A stretch of 64,000 nt of DNA from positions 5,580,001 through 5,644,000 of the forward strand of contig JAGYVD010000001.1 in the NCBI GenBank assembly GCA_021209875.1, given 5' to 3'. Origin of the DNA: Rosellinia necatrix. Its lineage: Eukaryota > Ascomycota > Sordariomycetes > Xylariales > Xylariaceae. Each line of letters begins with the position of its first letter. Position 1 is the stretch's first letter. The position numbers and the translations under genes are program-made. Shown piece by piece: positions 1 through 13,320 of this stretch. The notes beneath the pieces are model-generated. The model worked only from the letters and a program-made list of their open reading frames with translations, had not been told where the DNA came from and searched no databases.

Positions 1-3000
1 AATAATTAGAATGTGTCCAATATCATACCAGCAGCTTGCCTAAAGCTGATTCATATAAGAGTGGTTAAGTTGTGCTGAGTACATGTGATTGTGATAATGG
101 CTGTTTTTATTTTTTATTTATAGAAAAAATAAAAATAAATAAAAAACTTAGCTTAAAGTGGTTTTACTCACTCCAGGAATCAAACGTATCATGAATTCGT
201 TCATTCTACAGATCTAGATTTGCATGCATACATCACCGCAAGTATAACCATCGGCAACGGGGCTTCTGTAACTGGCGTCTCGCGATTTCCTATAACTTCA
301 TAGCCGGAATGGGGTTTTGACTTGTACCCGACAAGGCGAGACGGCAGCAGTCCACACCAATGCCTTGACACATTTTCTTCTTCTTCTTGTTTGATAATCT
401 TGTCAGATAAATCTCTGGTAATTCCTTGGTATATTCCCTCACCCATGACATCCGGAAAAGAGGCTTGCTTCACCGGTGTGAAAAAGTGACCACATCCAAT
501 TCTGAATCCGGATATTTCGGGCGTGATAGAGTGAGACCTTTTTTCGCTTTGCTTTTTGGGGGGAGAGGAGGAAGGGGGTTAGCAAGAAAATCTCGTGGAA
601 ACCTCGCCGTTGGCTTGTTTTGTCACGTTTTGAGGCGTTGGGGAGGGGAGGGGAGACGGGAGAGACATACCTAGCTGCATATGAGGCTTTGTCGTCGCTT
701 GTCAGCTCGGTCTCATTCCGATGCAGCATGCGTGCGGATCTCTCCCGCCGAGACGAAGGCGTGCGTGGACTCGAGTGCGGTCGGGCTGGGAGCCCGCATG
801 GTGTTTTTTTTTGTCTTTCCTCGCGCGTGGGCGCTGTTTGTTACGTACGTACGTACCTACCTAGGCATTTACATATATTATGTACATGCTGCGAGCTGTT
901 AATGTTAGCCGTAAGCCGAGTGACTGCCATGTATTGACGCTTTCTTGAGGCACACCAGGTTCCTTTCTAGGGTAGGTTGTATGCGTGGGCGTTTGTTTTG
1001 GTCTGTTGTCGTTTGCCGGGAGTTGTCGGTTACTTACTTACTTACTGATTGCATTGAGGCGAAGGACAGACGGACAGACAGCCTGGCTTTCAGCCGGCCT
1101 GCCTGCCTGCCTGCCCTCCTCTCACACTATACATACATACTCAGAGGGCCACCATCAGAAGACGCAAGCCTTCTCCCGGCGGTGGCTTCTATGTTCTGCA
1201 TCTATCCCCGCGTTGTGGCGCCTTCTGTTGCCACCACAATGTCGACGCCCTCGTACACTCGCCAATCGCGATCCGGGGTGAGATCGGAGTAGTGCTGCGA
1301 GGATATGCTCGTGTGGGTGAAGATACTAATCATCGTGAATGAACTACGTAGTAAGTCATGGTATGCCTTGGGGGCAACTGCTGCATAGGTATTTATACCC
1401 GGCGATGCCTAGCAGATAAACAGTGTCAGCGTTGGCCGCGGGATGTTGGTATGACAACTACGCGGAATGGCGAGCGCACTTACAATTTTCTGAAGTTCTC
1501 CCTTGTTCTACTACGTAATTAATCAGCTATATCCTCGTAACATTAATCGCTTCCCGCTGCGGTCCTCCCCTTGGGCCGTTCTGAGCATGTGTTAGGGATA
1601 TATACCGAATTCCCCTTAGCCAGTCCCATTGCCACTCACCGATGCCGTCATCTTGTGAGGGGAAATAGGAAAGGAAAACCCTGGGCATACTCACCAATTG
1701 CTCCTTTCCTTCCGCTTGTGGGCAATTGAGACGGTGTTTATGGTGAGGCCTCACCGTTGAATGTTCGTAGGTGTCAAAAATTAATTTTTCGTTCGCCGGG
1801 CTTGTGCGGACACAAATAGGGGCAAAACATGGCCGCCCAGGATTGGCCCGTCCTTGGATCTTCAGCGAGAGCCTTGGCCTATCATAATTCAGATAATATC
1901 CCTGGACGTGAGGGCTGCTATGTTTTCCCACACGTCAGCTCCATGACAAGACCACGCGCGGGGAAGGAAATCTCAGGCGTTAGATGGTTTGACAGCATCA
2001 AGTGGCCCCCTTTTGGCTCACAACATATGAAACAACACGTTCTGGCGTGCTACACAGAAGCCATCGTTGTCGTGTATCAAAATGGCTTGGGTTATCGAAT
2101 CGCAGGTTCACTCATCGAATAACGAACCATACATGCCCATCGGCGACGTCATGTCTGTGATTCATGTGTAGAGCACGCCTTTTGCTCATTCGCTTACAGT
2201 AATCTAAAAAGATGCCTGTGGTGCCGCGGGCGCTGGGCGGGCGTGTGTGCATCTCTATCGGCGGAGTAAGCCATATGGAGGACAAGCTTCCCGATGGTTC
2301 CGACCTGCAGTTCTTAGCTGAGGTAAGATGAATTACGGACGCGGCGGCGACTCGGACTGATCTCACATAACTGATGCCCCCCCCCTTCCCCTCGCCCCCC
2401 GTGTATGTTCGGCAGCTAGGTGGACTAACTAGCGGGTTGGATCGTCGCGGTCGGTACCTGGCTGCGTGGATTCCCACCCCCCAGACGCCCAGATCTTACT
2501 ACGTACATACACGTACATACACACACATAGATACATACATAGATACATACATGCCGTACATCACCACCCGCTGCTGGGGTTTGGTTTGGACCCCGAGTAA
2601 GAGCCCTTACATACATACATACGTATGTACGTACATCGGCTCGCCTCACATGGCAGGTGTCGACGTGGGTAATTTCCGCCTAAGCACCTAATCGTGTTGG
2701 TAATGAAGGCGACTGGCGGAGCCGGGCTCCAGCGCGTGCTGGTAATCAGTAAACGCATGTCATACAGCACTTTTAAGGGGAGGGGGGAGGGGTGTGTAGT
2801 CGCGCGCGCGGTTTCGACTTCTCCGGCACTCGTGGCATCACCCGCAGCAATACTCGCAGGGCAGACGGACGGGTGACGGGATTAGGCGGGGATTGGGACC
2901 CGGAATGAATAATCGAATCGCAGGCCGTTATCTGCGGATGAGTTGTTAGGACTTCTCGCCCCCCCTCCCCTTCCCCCTCCCAAAAAAAACCCTCCCCCGG

Positions 3001-4209
3001 GATTTAGAGGCGTCGTCGCGGGGTCTTGCCCTAATTGACAAATGGACGTGGGGAGTTTGGGGGGCCGGCCGGGTCGGGTTGGTAGAGGGGGGAAGAGAAG
3101 TGGGATGGTTTTTTTTTTTTTTCAATGTGACGGAACTTTTCATCACAGAAATTCACGTTCGTGGCTGGTTGGCTGCTGACATCACGCCCATTGGCGTTTG
3201 ACTAGATTCTATACCCACCCATCCAGGCCGACTTGAGTGGCCGCGATATATGGCCGTCACCGTCACCCTATAAGTGGTAACCCGGACTCGAAATCACATG
3301 GCGACGTGTTAAGATAGGTTAGCTAGACAACCAGGTAGGGTGTCAGGAAAAATAAAATAAAAACAAGAACACAGCCGCCTGCCAACTTCCCGAAGAGAGA
3401 GTGAAGAGAGAGGGAGAGAGGGAGAGGGGGAAAGAGAGAGAAAGAGGAGACAGAGAGCATGAATCCGAATACTGGTTCTGAATATTGGCGAACCATGGTC
3501 GTGGTGATTTGTGTGTGCCTTAGCTTGCATGGTGGCAGCGACAACGAAGACGTCGAGGTTGGTATCGACATCAAACGCGCAGGATTTCAAACGCCCTGTG
3601 GTGGTTAAAACCAGGGGCCGGACTTGGTTGATTTCCAGCGTGTCTGAATCTCTCGGCGGCTACGTGGATGTGCATCTCACCTTATCACGCAGGGCCCGTA
3701 GCCATCCATGCAAGCAGCGAGACCGACTTCGGGGACAGCCCTATAGAATTGTTCTTTATGCCCAAAGGAAGGACAGTGAGACGGACAGTGGGACGGACAG
3801 TACGTGGGCATCGCCCTCGTCCTGCCCCTCCTGCTTTCCCATTCTTATCGACGATTCGATCACGATGCCGCCTCCTTCTCCATTCTCCATTCTCCATTCT
3901 CCATGGGTTGGGAAGCACGTCATGAAATCCACCACCCGGTGGACTTCGACGAGGCCATAAATGCGGCCGCGATGTAAGTGTACTACGCACATATATGTTA
4001 ATCCACACCAGCAAGGAGCGAAAACAAGCAAGACATGTCACTAGCGCGTGCATAGGAAGGATGCTGAAACCGCATAGAGGGACTAATTACCTACCTATCC
4101 CCTCATCGGTGCTGTCGCTTCACATAATTGGGCGTCAATGCTTCCTGACTTACAACAGCCCTCCACCCATTTACCCCAACCACGAATTTCTACACCACCC
4201 GGTGAACGG

Positions 4210-4240
4210 AATAAAATAAAATAAAATAAAATGAAATGAA
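4210..4240. repeat. AAAAT pentanucleotide microsatellite
   Basis: About five direct copies of an AATAA/AAAAT unit, decaying to AATGA at the right edge. A similar TTTTA array lies at about 6200-6227 in the opposite orientation. Confidence 0.8.
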
Positions 4241-5395
4241 AAAGGGCCCGGAGATAAGATAGACGGGGGAGAGGATAAGAGTCATACCCGTTTTCAGCAT
4301 CCTTTTCGTTGTCTCTCGCTGTCCTTCATCCGCCTGGGCGTCGCGATAGATTTACGGGTTTCGTCTTAGCATCTTCCTATTACGGTAATCATCCCACGCA
4401 ATTCTCTCTTTTTTTTTTTTTTTTTAATAGGTCTGGGGGCGTCCCGTCCCCCGACCAACCCGTCACGCCCAGGTAGCCGAGCAGGCGGAATTGTTATAAT
4501 TAGGGATCCGAGTAGTATTACATGGCTATAAACCTATAACGATAATACACTAATGGCAACCCCGTGTGTGTGTGTGTGCACCGACAAGGTCATGGCGCGC
4601 GGGCGCGGCGAACGGACAGCGTTTGTCAGCGTAAGCGAGGGCGCGGGGAAGATCAATAAACCGAAGAGAGCGAGAGAGAGAGAGAGAAAGATGGATAGAG
4701 AAAGACAAAAAAGCCATACCAGCAACCAAGAAAAGGACCGCGGGGCTGGACGGTGCGATGATACCATTCTGCCTACGAGAACTACCCGTTCTAGATAGTG
4801 TACAGGGAAGCAAGGCCATGGCATTGGCGGCACAGCCAATCCGTGTAACGGCCCGGCGATGGGTTCATCCGTTATATATAGCCCTTCCTTCACTCGCCTA
4901 CAAGTACGTGGGTTTATTTATACACTTAATTACTGTAAGCTGAGCGGCGAGGTGCCGATGGTACTTTTTTTTTTTATTCCTTTCAGCCCCAGAACGTTGG
5001 TTTCGGCAATGTCACGAAAGAAAGGGGGTGTGAAGCGTCGCGGATGGGAGGGGGGGGTTTCTTGAACACAGCTTCTAGAATTCAATGAAAAGCGAAAGCG
5101 AAGATATTTGTTCAAGGGGCATTGCGCTTGGCAGCTGGCTGGCCTGAGATGGTTGGTTGATCGCATCGGGGGCACGCAATATTTAGCCATAACTACAAGG
5201 AGATCCTGTCGGTCGGAGAAATGATGTAGACAGGCGGCGGCAAAGCAGGCCCAAACGGGGAGAGAGGGTCGATTGATAAGGTCCAACGACGGACGGACGA
5301 CGACGATGATGACGGACGGCCGGGTAAAATGACGATGGAGGGGAGGGGGGGAGCGATAGGGCCGGGACCCCAGGCTATGTGAATGGTGGTGATGA

Positions 5396-5417
5396 GTGTG
5401 TGTGTGTGTGTGTGTGT
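5396..5417. repeat. (GT)n microsatellite
   Basis: About ten GT dinucleotides in an otherwise unremarkable intergenic stretch. A shorter GT run is at about 4564-4578. Confidence 0.85.
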
Positions 5418-5530
5418 AAGTGAGCCATTGTCAGGTAGATAGCGACCCAAGTAACTTGCCAGATCCGTCGGGATGTTGCGCGAGCGAGCTGCGAGGGATT
5501 TCTGATTGTAGGGGATCCAACCCCCGATCC

Positions 5531-5620
5531 AGCGCAACGCAACGCAAAGCAACGCAACGCAACGCAGCGCAACGCAACGCGAAGCAACGCAACGCTACGC
5601 AAAGCAACGCGACACAACGC
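5531..5620. repeat. AACGC pentanucleotide array, imperfect
   Basis: Roughly 90 bp of tandem AACGC units with point variants such as AAAGC, AGCGC, GAAGC and CTACGC. The unit is unusually GC-balanced and CpG-containing for a fungal microsatellite. It is intergenic and has no visible link to a gene. Confidence 0.85.
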
Positions 5621-7770
5621 TACTCGTGGGATTTCAGTCCGGGGGAGTCGACCGACCAGGCAGACAGCCAGCCAGCCCTAACACCATGCCCTGCCCTACG
5701 GGTTAAATCTAGCTATGGAGGCATGGCATCCTCACGTCGATAGGGAAGTGTTGCTAGTTTCGAAGCTGATCCCTCTGTCTCTCCATCTCTCCTCTCCCTT
5801 CATGTTTGTTAGGGGACATGTGTCAAATACCGGCTTGTCTCCGGCGGTCAGTCATGACTGATGCGACATCGTTGATTGTTCCGCATTGCAATGTACTGCG
5901 CTGCATGATCCTGTTGCCGCTTTGGTTGACACTACGGTAACTACGGTACGGATTGCCTTACTCAGCTAGCTAGCTAGTTAGTTACCTTGTTAGGGCTTCG
6001 TCGCAATTCAGCATAATTAGGTAGGTCTTTTCTTATCGGACCCGAGTGTGGTGAATCAAACAAAAAATCCTCCGAGATTTCGGAGTTGTTGGCGGACTTC
6101 CTGCATAACCAAGACATGCCAATCTTTCTGTTATCTTTCTTTCTCTCTCTCGGCAGCAGTCACCGACCTCGCTGAGCACGACCATGTTTAGATGGTTATT
6201 AATTTTTATTTTATTTTATTTTATTTTGGGCCCCGCGTAGAATGAATGTGTGGATCAGGGCGTCTCTCTGACCTACGTGTCTACTGGACGTGTTATGTGT
6301 ATATGCCAGGCATAGAATGCAGGTGCAGGTGTTGCGGTTCCGCCGCCAGCAAGAAAGACGCTGCTGCCACATGACGCTCGGCTTGCCGCTACAGCAGCAG
6401 GTTTGTCAGGTTCATGTAGGTCTGTATGGCTGCTATGATGGCGGCCGACGGTGGTTTTGGCCCGTATGCAATGCAAGTCATGGCGGTGAGTTTCGTTCTT
6501 TACACTGACTTGAAATCCACCGCGGCATCAGGTTGGGTCTGATCGCGCGGTGTATGTAGGTAGGTATGTAGGTATGTATGTACATGTCGGTGTAATGTAG
6601 GGTGTGTCTGTACACTCGTCTGTGTGGCACACACTCGCGCACACACCCAAGAAAAATAATGATGAAACGAAACATCGTTTGTTACCGGTATTCCTTCTAC
6701 ACTCTCGGTTGCCAGCATACCACACATACCACACATACACACCTACATGCACTCACACCGCCCGTTTACTATTCCCATATCAGGAAGTCGGGATTAAACG
6801 CCACAGTCCTTCCTACGGCGGGGTTTGAGGAGGAGAAGGAGTAGGAGGAGGATGAGGAGGAGGAGAGGGGGGAAAAGAGGGAAATAAACGAAGAAAAATA
6901 CCCTTGAGGGGGGGGGTAGACACCAGCTTCTTTTGGCTTCCTCCTCCTCCTCCCTCTTCTCTACTAGGGCACGAGCCCATGTAGTGTATGAACCCTATCT
7001 CGGCCTGGCTTGGGTACATCTCCCGTCCTTGACACCCCCGTTTCGGCCGTTTCCACCTTGCATCCGCTGTTCGGATAGTTAACGCAGTAGCGGCTGTTCT
7101 GCTGCTGCTGCTGCTGCTGCTTAAACCCCCCCCCCCCCTGCTCCGTCGCGAATTAAACTTGCATTGCATGCCCAGCTCCAGTGGCTGGCAGGAAGCAAGA
7201 AAGACGCATGGACTATCCATCCGCGCTATGTTGTGATCGACCTGGTCGATAGCCGAATCGAGCACCGGGTGACCTGCCCGCTGCCTTACTAATACCGTCT
7301 ATGGAAGGGCTATCCAGGTATATACCAAATAGGGTAAGAAGGCCTGTCAAGTGCAAGCGCCCTGATGGCCCCCCCTCTAACGCCTTCGCACTTCTTTCGG
7401 TGTCTCTCTATCGCGGCCGCGTGGCAGAGAGCCGTAGTATGTTTATCCGGCAATGCACTGGTGCGGGGGAAGTTAACTATCTAATGCAATGCGATCCAGA
7501 CAGGACGGATGAGAGGGTTGTGCAAGCCGTGAAAGGTGTGCGCGCTCGGCCAGGAACTCGGATTCAGGTCACGGACGAGTTTGGTTGTCCGTTACACGTG
7601 TTCGCTAGCGTCGCGAAACGTAGGACCTGTCAGAGACGACGATGGGAAACGGACAGGAGGAGTCCAGGCTCCTTCTTCGCTGTTTCGATATCTTGGGACC
7701 AAACCCAGCGGCTGGGATTCGAGATCAAACAACACCTGCGACTGGTCGTTTGTGACAGACGTCGGGTTTC

Positions 7771-7824
7771 ATTCACCCATTCATTCACCCATTCATTCAC
7801 CCATTCATTCACCCATTCATTCAC
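7771..7824. repeat. 12-bp tandem repeat, ATTCATTCACCC unit
   Basis: Four to five near-perfect copies of a 12-bp unit. Because 12 is a multiple of three, all frames stay open through it and encode periodic peptides on both strands, which makes an artefactual open frame. Confidence 0.85.
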
Positions 7825-10800
7825 CTGTTCCATCATTCACGCGTTCGCGTCTCGATAAATGCCCAATATTAATATATACGGACTGGATAGTGTGCCTCGT
7901 GTTTTTGCTTTTGAGGTCGGGGCTGTACTAGTGTTGGCTCAGGCCTGGTGTTGGTTGGGTTGGTTGGGTTGGCTGGTCGTATTAGACACTTGTAGTGTAA
8001 GATGTTATGTTAGGTACGCTACCACTCTAGCCAACCCCATACACGCAATTCCCGCTGGACCATCGACGCGGGACGCTTCCCGTCTAACTGGAACCAATTG
8101 TGGATATGTAACCATAATGATCGCCAAACGGTAAGGCCTGGATGTTACGAACCCCCGCTTCACCATTTGGCCTGCGAGTTCTGGATTCTACCCGTTCCGG
8201 TCTGTCGTTCCGACGAAGTTTGCCACTTGACCTTCGAAGCTGACGAGTGGCTGATCGCGAAGACGGTCAGATAATATAGTTTTACGAGTTCTTACTACGC
8301 CGTGGTCTCGCCGTGGCTAGTACGAGAGCCGTGGCTTTGCGCCACCGTGATCCCCGTAGAGGTACGGCCGTTCTGATTACGAGTCACGTATTTCGGCCAA
8401 ATTCGACGCGTACAGTAAGTCGTCAGCGTCCGGGGAAGTACGGAGTACTCGCCACACGAGCCACAATGTACAAGCAGCCAAGTGCATTTGCCTCACCTCG
8501 CGTTGGTCGTGTCAGAGCCATCCCGCATTTCATCCCGCATTTTCATCCCGCACGCACGGCCCGTCCGTGAACATGCACGCTTGAGTGCATATGACATAAC
8601 TAAAGTTGGGGGTGTTCGAGAACGTTGCTTTCGACCGAGCCATACGCCATAGTCACCAACCAAACACGGGCCGAGGTGCGATGGTTATATCTATCTGGCT
8701 TGTTAGAGAAGCGGGAGGTTTTGGGATGGGGAGTCCTTGATTCCGGTAAATCGCGAGAAAAATCCCGCGGCTGAAGGGCTTCGCGACGGAGGAGAAAACC
8801 GTCTCGGTCCTATGGATGAGGGTTGAGATGGGATAGGATCAGCAGGGTTCTAGCCGAACGTCAGCTGCTAGCCTTTTCACAAGCTCGGCTCAAAACTACC
8901 CTGAAAATCGAGGCTCGGCAATTCGGGACAATGCTGATTGTGGTTATCAAGTTTCCGGCGGCTGGTATCATGTCCTTGGCAAGTAACCCAGGTCCTCGGA
9001 ACACTCGGGGGGGCTGATAGTCAACCAACGATAATGCGATGAGACACGGGGAGGTTTCTCATTCTTGGGAAATTACAATACCCGAATATCGCATTTCTTA
9101 TCCACTTCGCCATGAAGGGATGAGAAGAAAATAAAAGAAGATGGCGTAAGAATAAAAACGTGGTGGAAGGGGTCTTTCGCAAGCAAGGGGGCGTTTGGGA
9201 TAGCTTGCACCGGATAGGCAGGCGTGGGAACCCGTCAAAGCCTCATCTCAAAGTGACAGGGAGGTGAATTAATTAATCCCTACTGCTATGCCATGTAGTG
9301 TAGTGTACTACACTAGTATTACACGCATCGCCGGCCGTGTGGCCGTCGGGACACAAGCTGTTTCACGCCATCAGAGGGCTAGTAACACAGGGTTACCGGA
9401 AGCAGCACTAGGGAAATGAAATACTGGTTTAGGATACCTTCCCCGGATAATGCACGGATCCGTTTGCTTAACTCACAGTAGTGTACCAGGTTGCTAGGGC
9501 CGAAGAATGACAGTAGTTGACGCCGGTAAACTCTACCTGCACTAGTACGGTCCGTCGCTAGAGACGTTCTAGAAAAAGGCAGTTCGGGCTTTAGAAGCTT
9601 TTGGGTTCTGGGAACGGACTGCCTATTGAAGGCTAGGGGGGGACGAGAGAGTTGCCGACTGGGGACCGAATACTTGCTATTTACACACTAACTTGACCTG
9701 GGAGTTATGTACCGTACCGTAGAGAGGTAGAGAGACAAGATATGGATGGTAGTTAGTTATGATGTAGTGCAGGCAGACCGTGTACACTACGTGTGTCGCA
9801 ATCGTGAGTGCGACGATGAGTGCGACCATGCGTCCGTCGATGAGTGTGACGATGCGCGCGATCACTTACCCTCACATCAGCCTCAATAGAGATCGATCGC
9901 CTCCCGCGACACTCGCGGGGATACGGTATGTCTATGATTTGTCGGCTTGGACAATGAGCAACTGGCGGCGAGATCGCGCAGCCGCGGCGCTCGTCATTGG
10001 CCCCCTGGTTCGATGGCGAACGGGCGAAAGGGGGGGGTTCGCTCGCAGGTATTCTCGGCGTAAATTATTCTCTAATACTGGATATATCGTGCGCCACCCC
10101 GATCTATGACAGGATTCGGGGCGGTACAGGCTCTGCTACAGGCTCCCGTGGTGGTGGTTTGGGGGAGGCGGTGTTTGAACTGATGTTACATCTGAGTCAG
10201 AATACCGTAGGGAAGATACATATACAAAGGCCTCTGCGAGCAAACGCCGAACGTGTAAAGGGGGTCGCCCAGTGGCCGGGACAGGCCACCTATACGAGCC
10301 ATAGGGTTGCACAACCACCTATCTATCCTATGTATTGGCTGCAGAGGACCGACTTGCGGTCAGGAATGACTCCAACGGGAGCCTGAGTTCACCACCTGTC
10401 TCGTCCAGGCAGAACAGAGAGCAATACCTTGCGACCCGATGCGACGCTTGTGATAATTCATTCTGCTCGATTCTCTTCATCACTGCCGCCACAGCGATTC
10501 GCGAGCAAGGAACAGGGTCGATAGAGTCAGTCAACAGGGCCAACACGCTGTTGGGAGATAGGATCACACTTGACTCGCTCTTAACCGATGGCCCGGTGCT
10601 GGTAACACCGAGCAGGAAGAGGATTACTGCCCCAGACTACCTAATGTTACCTACCCCGTCAAAAATAGCAATGGGGGGGAAATAATCCTGTAATCCCACG
10701 TTTCGCTTCGCGTTCACGGGCCATCCGTCCCCCTTGATTCCCCCATGCTGACGGAAATGACGCCGCAACGGCGCAACTAATCTAGTACATTGTACACAAA

Positions 10801-12732
10801 TGGGGGATGACAAACCGACACACTGACGAGCAAACCGGCCGTCATCGCCGAGAAATCCTGATTTCTAAGAAAATACCTGGACTTTGCGCAAACGCTGTAA
10901 ATGCCGGTGCCCTGAATGATGCCCTGCGACGCATCGTATTTTTCAGCCGGCTATGGGAGAAATACTTTGGTGTGCACAACACACAAACCAGAGGCCGGAT
11001 TATGGGAGCCCAAAAAAAGAATAATTAAAAAAAAAAAAAAAAAAAGAATCGATAAATTTTTGGAATACCATAGTGGTAGTCCGGGGTTGAGCGGGAAGGC
11101 TATCGAGGGTTGTTACTAGGCGAAAAAAAAAAAGGAAAGAAAAAAAGAGATTGATCCGCTTACCTGAAAGGGAAAAGCTACTACCCTAACAGGCATCCCG
11201 AATCACTAGATAGCTAGTAATCCCAGGCGGAAGCGGTCCCGGTTACCAGCCAAACCTGGTGGGAGACGGTGCTATGGAATCGGACAGGTCACAAATACTG
11301 GCGATCCATCGCGTCCAGGGGGGGTCTACTTTTGTGACCAGGGCAGAGCAGGGCAGGGAAGGAGACCGCCCGAAATTTCTCGTTACCAGCCCAAAGGGCA
11401 GCAAGGCCCAATTCCAGCACACAGGGGAGTTGCCAAATAAGCTCCTTTTAGCGTTGGCCGACGCTTCTCTTGCACGCTCCGGCTACGCTTCGGGGTTGGC
11501 ATCCGGTAACAGGGGCTTACTACTATAACCAAATCAACGCTGGCGCCTCTCTGAATCTCGGTAGGACCGTACAAGCAATCCTAGCAATTTCGTGGTTGAT
11601 TACCAGCGTTCCCGTTACCAAGGTAGACCACCCGTAGTCGACACGAGGTGACCTGTATCGCCTTTGTCCGGTACAATTATGAATAGGTACACTACACTAC
11701 ACACATCTCGACCGGCCGAGGAGGTTCTATCCCGATATTGATTGCTCAGGCCGCCGGGGGGCCAGGGGCAAGACATGTGTTCGGTGTTTTGTCGTCGTCT
11801 CTCTGCGACGAGTCATAAAATGATTGTGTGTAGGTGGTATCGTGTGTATCGAGCATAAATACTTATCCGGATCGGTCAAGATCTCGATAATTTTGCCCTC
11901 GGCGCGGTCTAGGCAGAATATAGTTGGGAGGGGGGGGGGTAACGTTAGACGAAAAGGGTAGCAAAAAGAATATATTATTTATTCAAGAAGCAAGATATCA
12001 GGGAACGTGCTGGCTCTGTAACCGCCGGATGCTATTGGATGCCGGTAGGTTTCCCCGGTCGGGGGGGGGGGAAAGACACGCAGCACACACTACCATAGCC
12101 AAGCTGACTCTGTCACTATTCAAGGCGGTCTGAGCTGACTAGTGCTTGGTTACATGAGAGGTCTGCGAGCATGACAGGCGGTCAGCCAGCGAGGATGGGA
12201 GGGCTTGGGGACGGATTGGACGGATTTGGGGGCACGGGCGTGGGGAACAATGGGATGGACCATGGGGGGTGAGAGATTGTGTCAGACACGGCAGGACGGG
12301 GACGACGGGTCAGCTAGATGTGCCACGGGGAAGTGAAATCTGGAAAATTGTCAGAAGCCAGAGCGTGGCCACACCCCCCTGTCGGGGTGAATCATGGATG
12401 TACCTAGTCTAGAGGCAGGGTCTTGACCGTATCCTCCCTATCCACATGTACGTACCCTCACTCGGTGGTATTTGAGGGCACACATATATATCCGGACTCA
12501 TCTCGATCCCACCAGGTCGGTTCCCGTTCATGACTTCATATATTGACTATAGTAATAATTCCTCCCCAGTGGATGAATCGTGTTCTCGTCTTCCCGGCCC
12601 TTTTATCAACGCAACAAACCCATCCGGCCAAGCACTCCCATCCATCACTTACACCACCAAGTGACCAGTGCCAGTTTCTCATACAACCTACCGACGAACA
12701 AGCCCAGAAGCCCACAAACCCACGGGCTCGAT

Positions 12733-12733
12733 C

Positions 12734-12764
<31 letters not shown>
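12733..12764. repeat. (TA)n block upstream of the 12834 gene
   Basis: An alternating TA run with one CA interruption lies 70-100 bp before the start codon at 12834. It may act as a TATA-rich promoter element or 5' UTR sequence, or may be only a microsatellite. Confidence 0.6.
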
Positions 12765-12833
12765 CTCCCAAGTAAAAGAACGAACACGAAGCGTACGACT
12801 CGACACCAGATCGAGAGAAGACAAGGAGCCAAG

Positions 12834-13320
12834 ATGTACAGCCCATACGGATCATACAGCTCCATGAGCGCGACCGCTCAGCCCCTAGACATCACACCGA
12901 ACAGCTATTTCTCCCGCGACGCCGCCTACAACGCCAGCTGCGCATTCCCCCTCGTGGCCGCAGCGCTCGTCGCTGATGGAGTACTCGCGGGAAGAGCGCG
13001 CCACATCCTACCTGTCAGACGACGACCTCTTCCCCTGCGACCCTGTCGGCGACGACGCCCAGAGCATCTCGAGCGGCAGCAGCACGGCCTCGGCCTCGCC
13101 CTTTGTCAGTGAGGAGGAGCTATTGGAACTGCAGCGCCAGCGCGCCGCCATGCAGCGCGAGGCCATCAAGCACCTGCTCAGCGAGAAGGAGCGTCGCCGC
13201 CAGCAGTACAAGCGCACGCGCAAGAGCAGCGGCGGCAGCGGCAGCAGCAGCAGCAGTGGCTCAAAGAAGAGCTCCAAGAGCAAGGACCAGATGGCACCCA
13301 TCACCGAGACCGGTGAATGA
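12834..13320 (+). CDS. Small conserved fungal protein, serine-rich with basic C-terminus; frame broken once
   Basis: Function unknown. Reading starts at ATG 12834 (MYSPYG...) and runs through NSYFSRDAAYN, then changes frame at the five-C run 12947-12951. Dropping one C joins it to WPQRSSLMEYSREER, ATSYLSDDDLFP and a stop at 13318-13320, giving 161 residues. The WPQRSSL and SYLSDDDLF blocks look like a family of short ascomycete proteins that I recall only as uncharacterised. The middle has an acidic/serine segment, then a charged helix (EEELLELQRQRAAMQREAIKH, predicted helical or coiled coil) and a KR- and SG-rich tail ending ITETGE. No intron can explain the frame change because the overlap is too short and has no splice sites. 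The gene is isolated inside more than 20 kb of gene-poor DNA. Confidence 0.75.

Larger units (their letters stand above)
1..12833. other. Long gene-poor intergenic region with simple repeats
   Basis: I find no convincing gene on either strand. Open frames here are short, overlap on both strands, and lack recognisable domains or consistent splice signals. The DNA holds homopolymer runs, GTAC/TACATA steps, (GT)n, AAAAT pentamers, an AACGC array at about 5531-5620 and a 12-bp array at about 7771-7824. The only gene-linked signal is at the right end: an AT-rich (TA)n block about 70-100 bp before the start codon at 12834, a plausible core-promoter region. Non-coding transcripts cannot be excluded from sequence alone. 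Confidence 0.6.

Noticed and set aside
7301..7858. 185-codon open frame with SFTH repeats
   Set aside because: It is kept open by the 12-bp array and has no domain; the opposite strand is open as well.
10335..10685. 116-codon frame
   Set aside because: No domain, no coding-like composition; isolated in gene-poor DNA.
12834..12975. Programmed ribosomal frameshift in the small gene
   Set aside because: The same kind of shift occurs at six other sites in unrelated genes, so consensus error is simpler.
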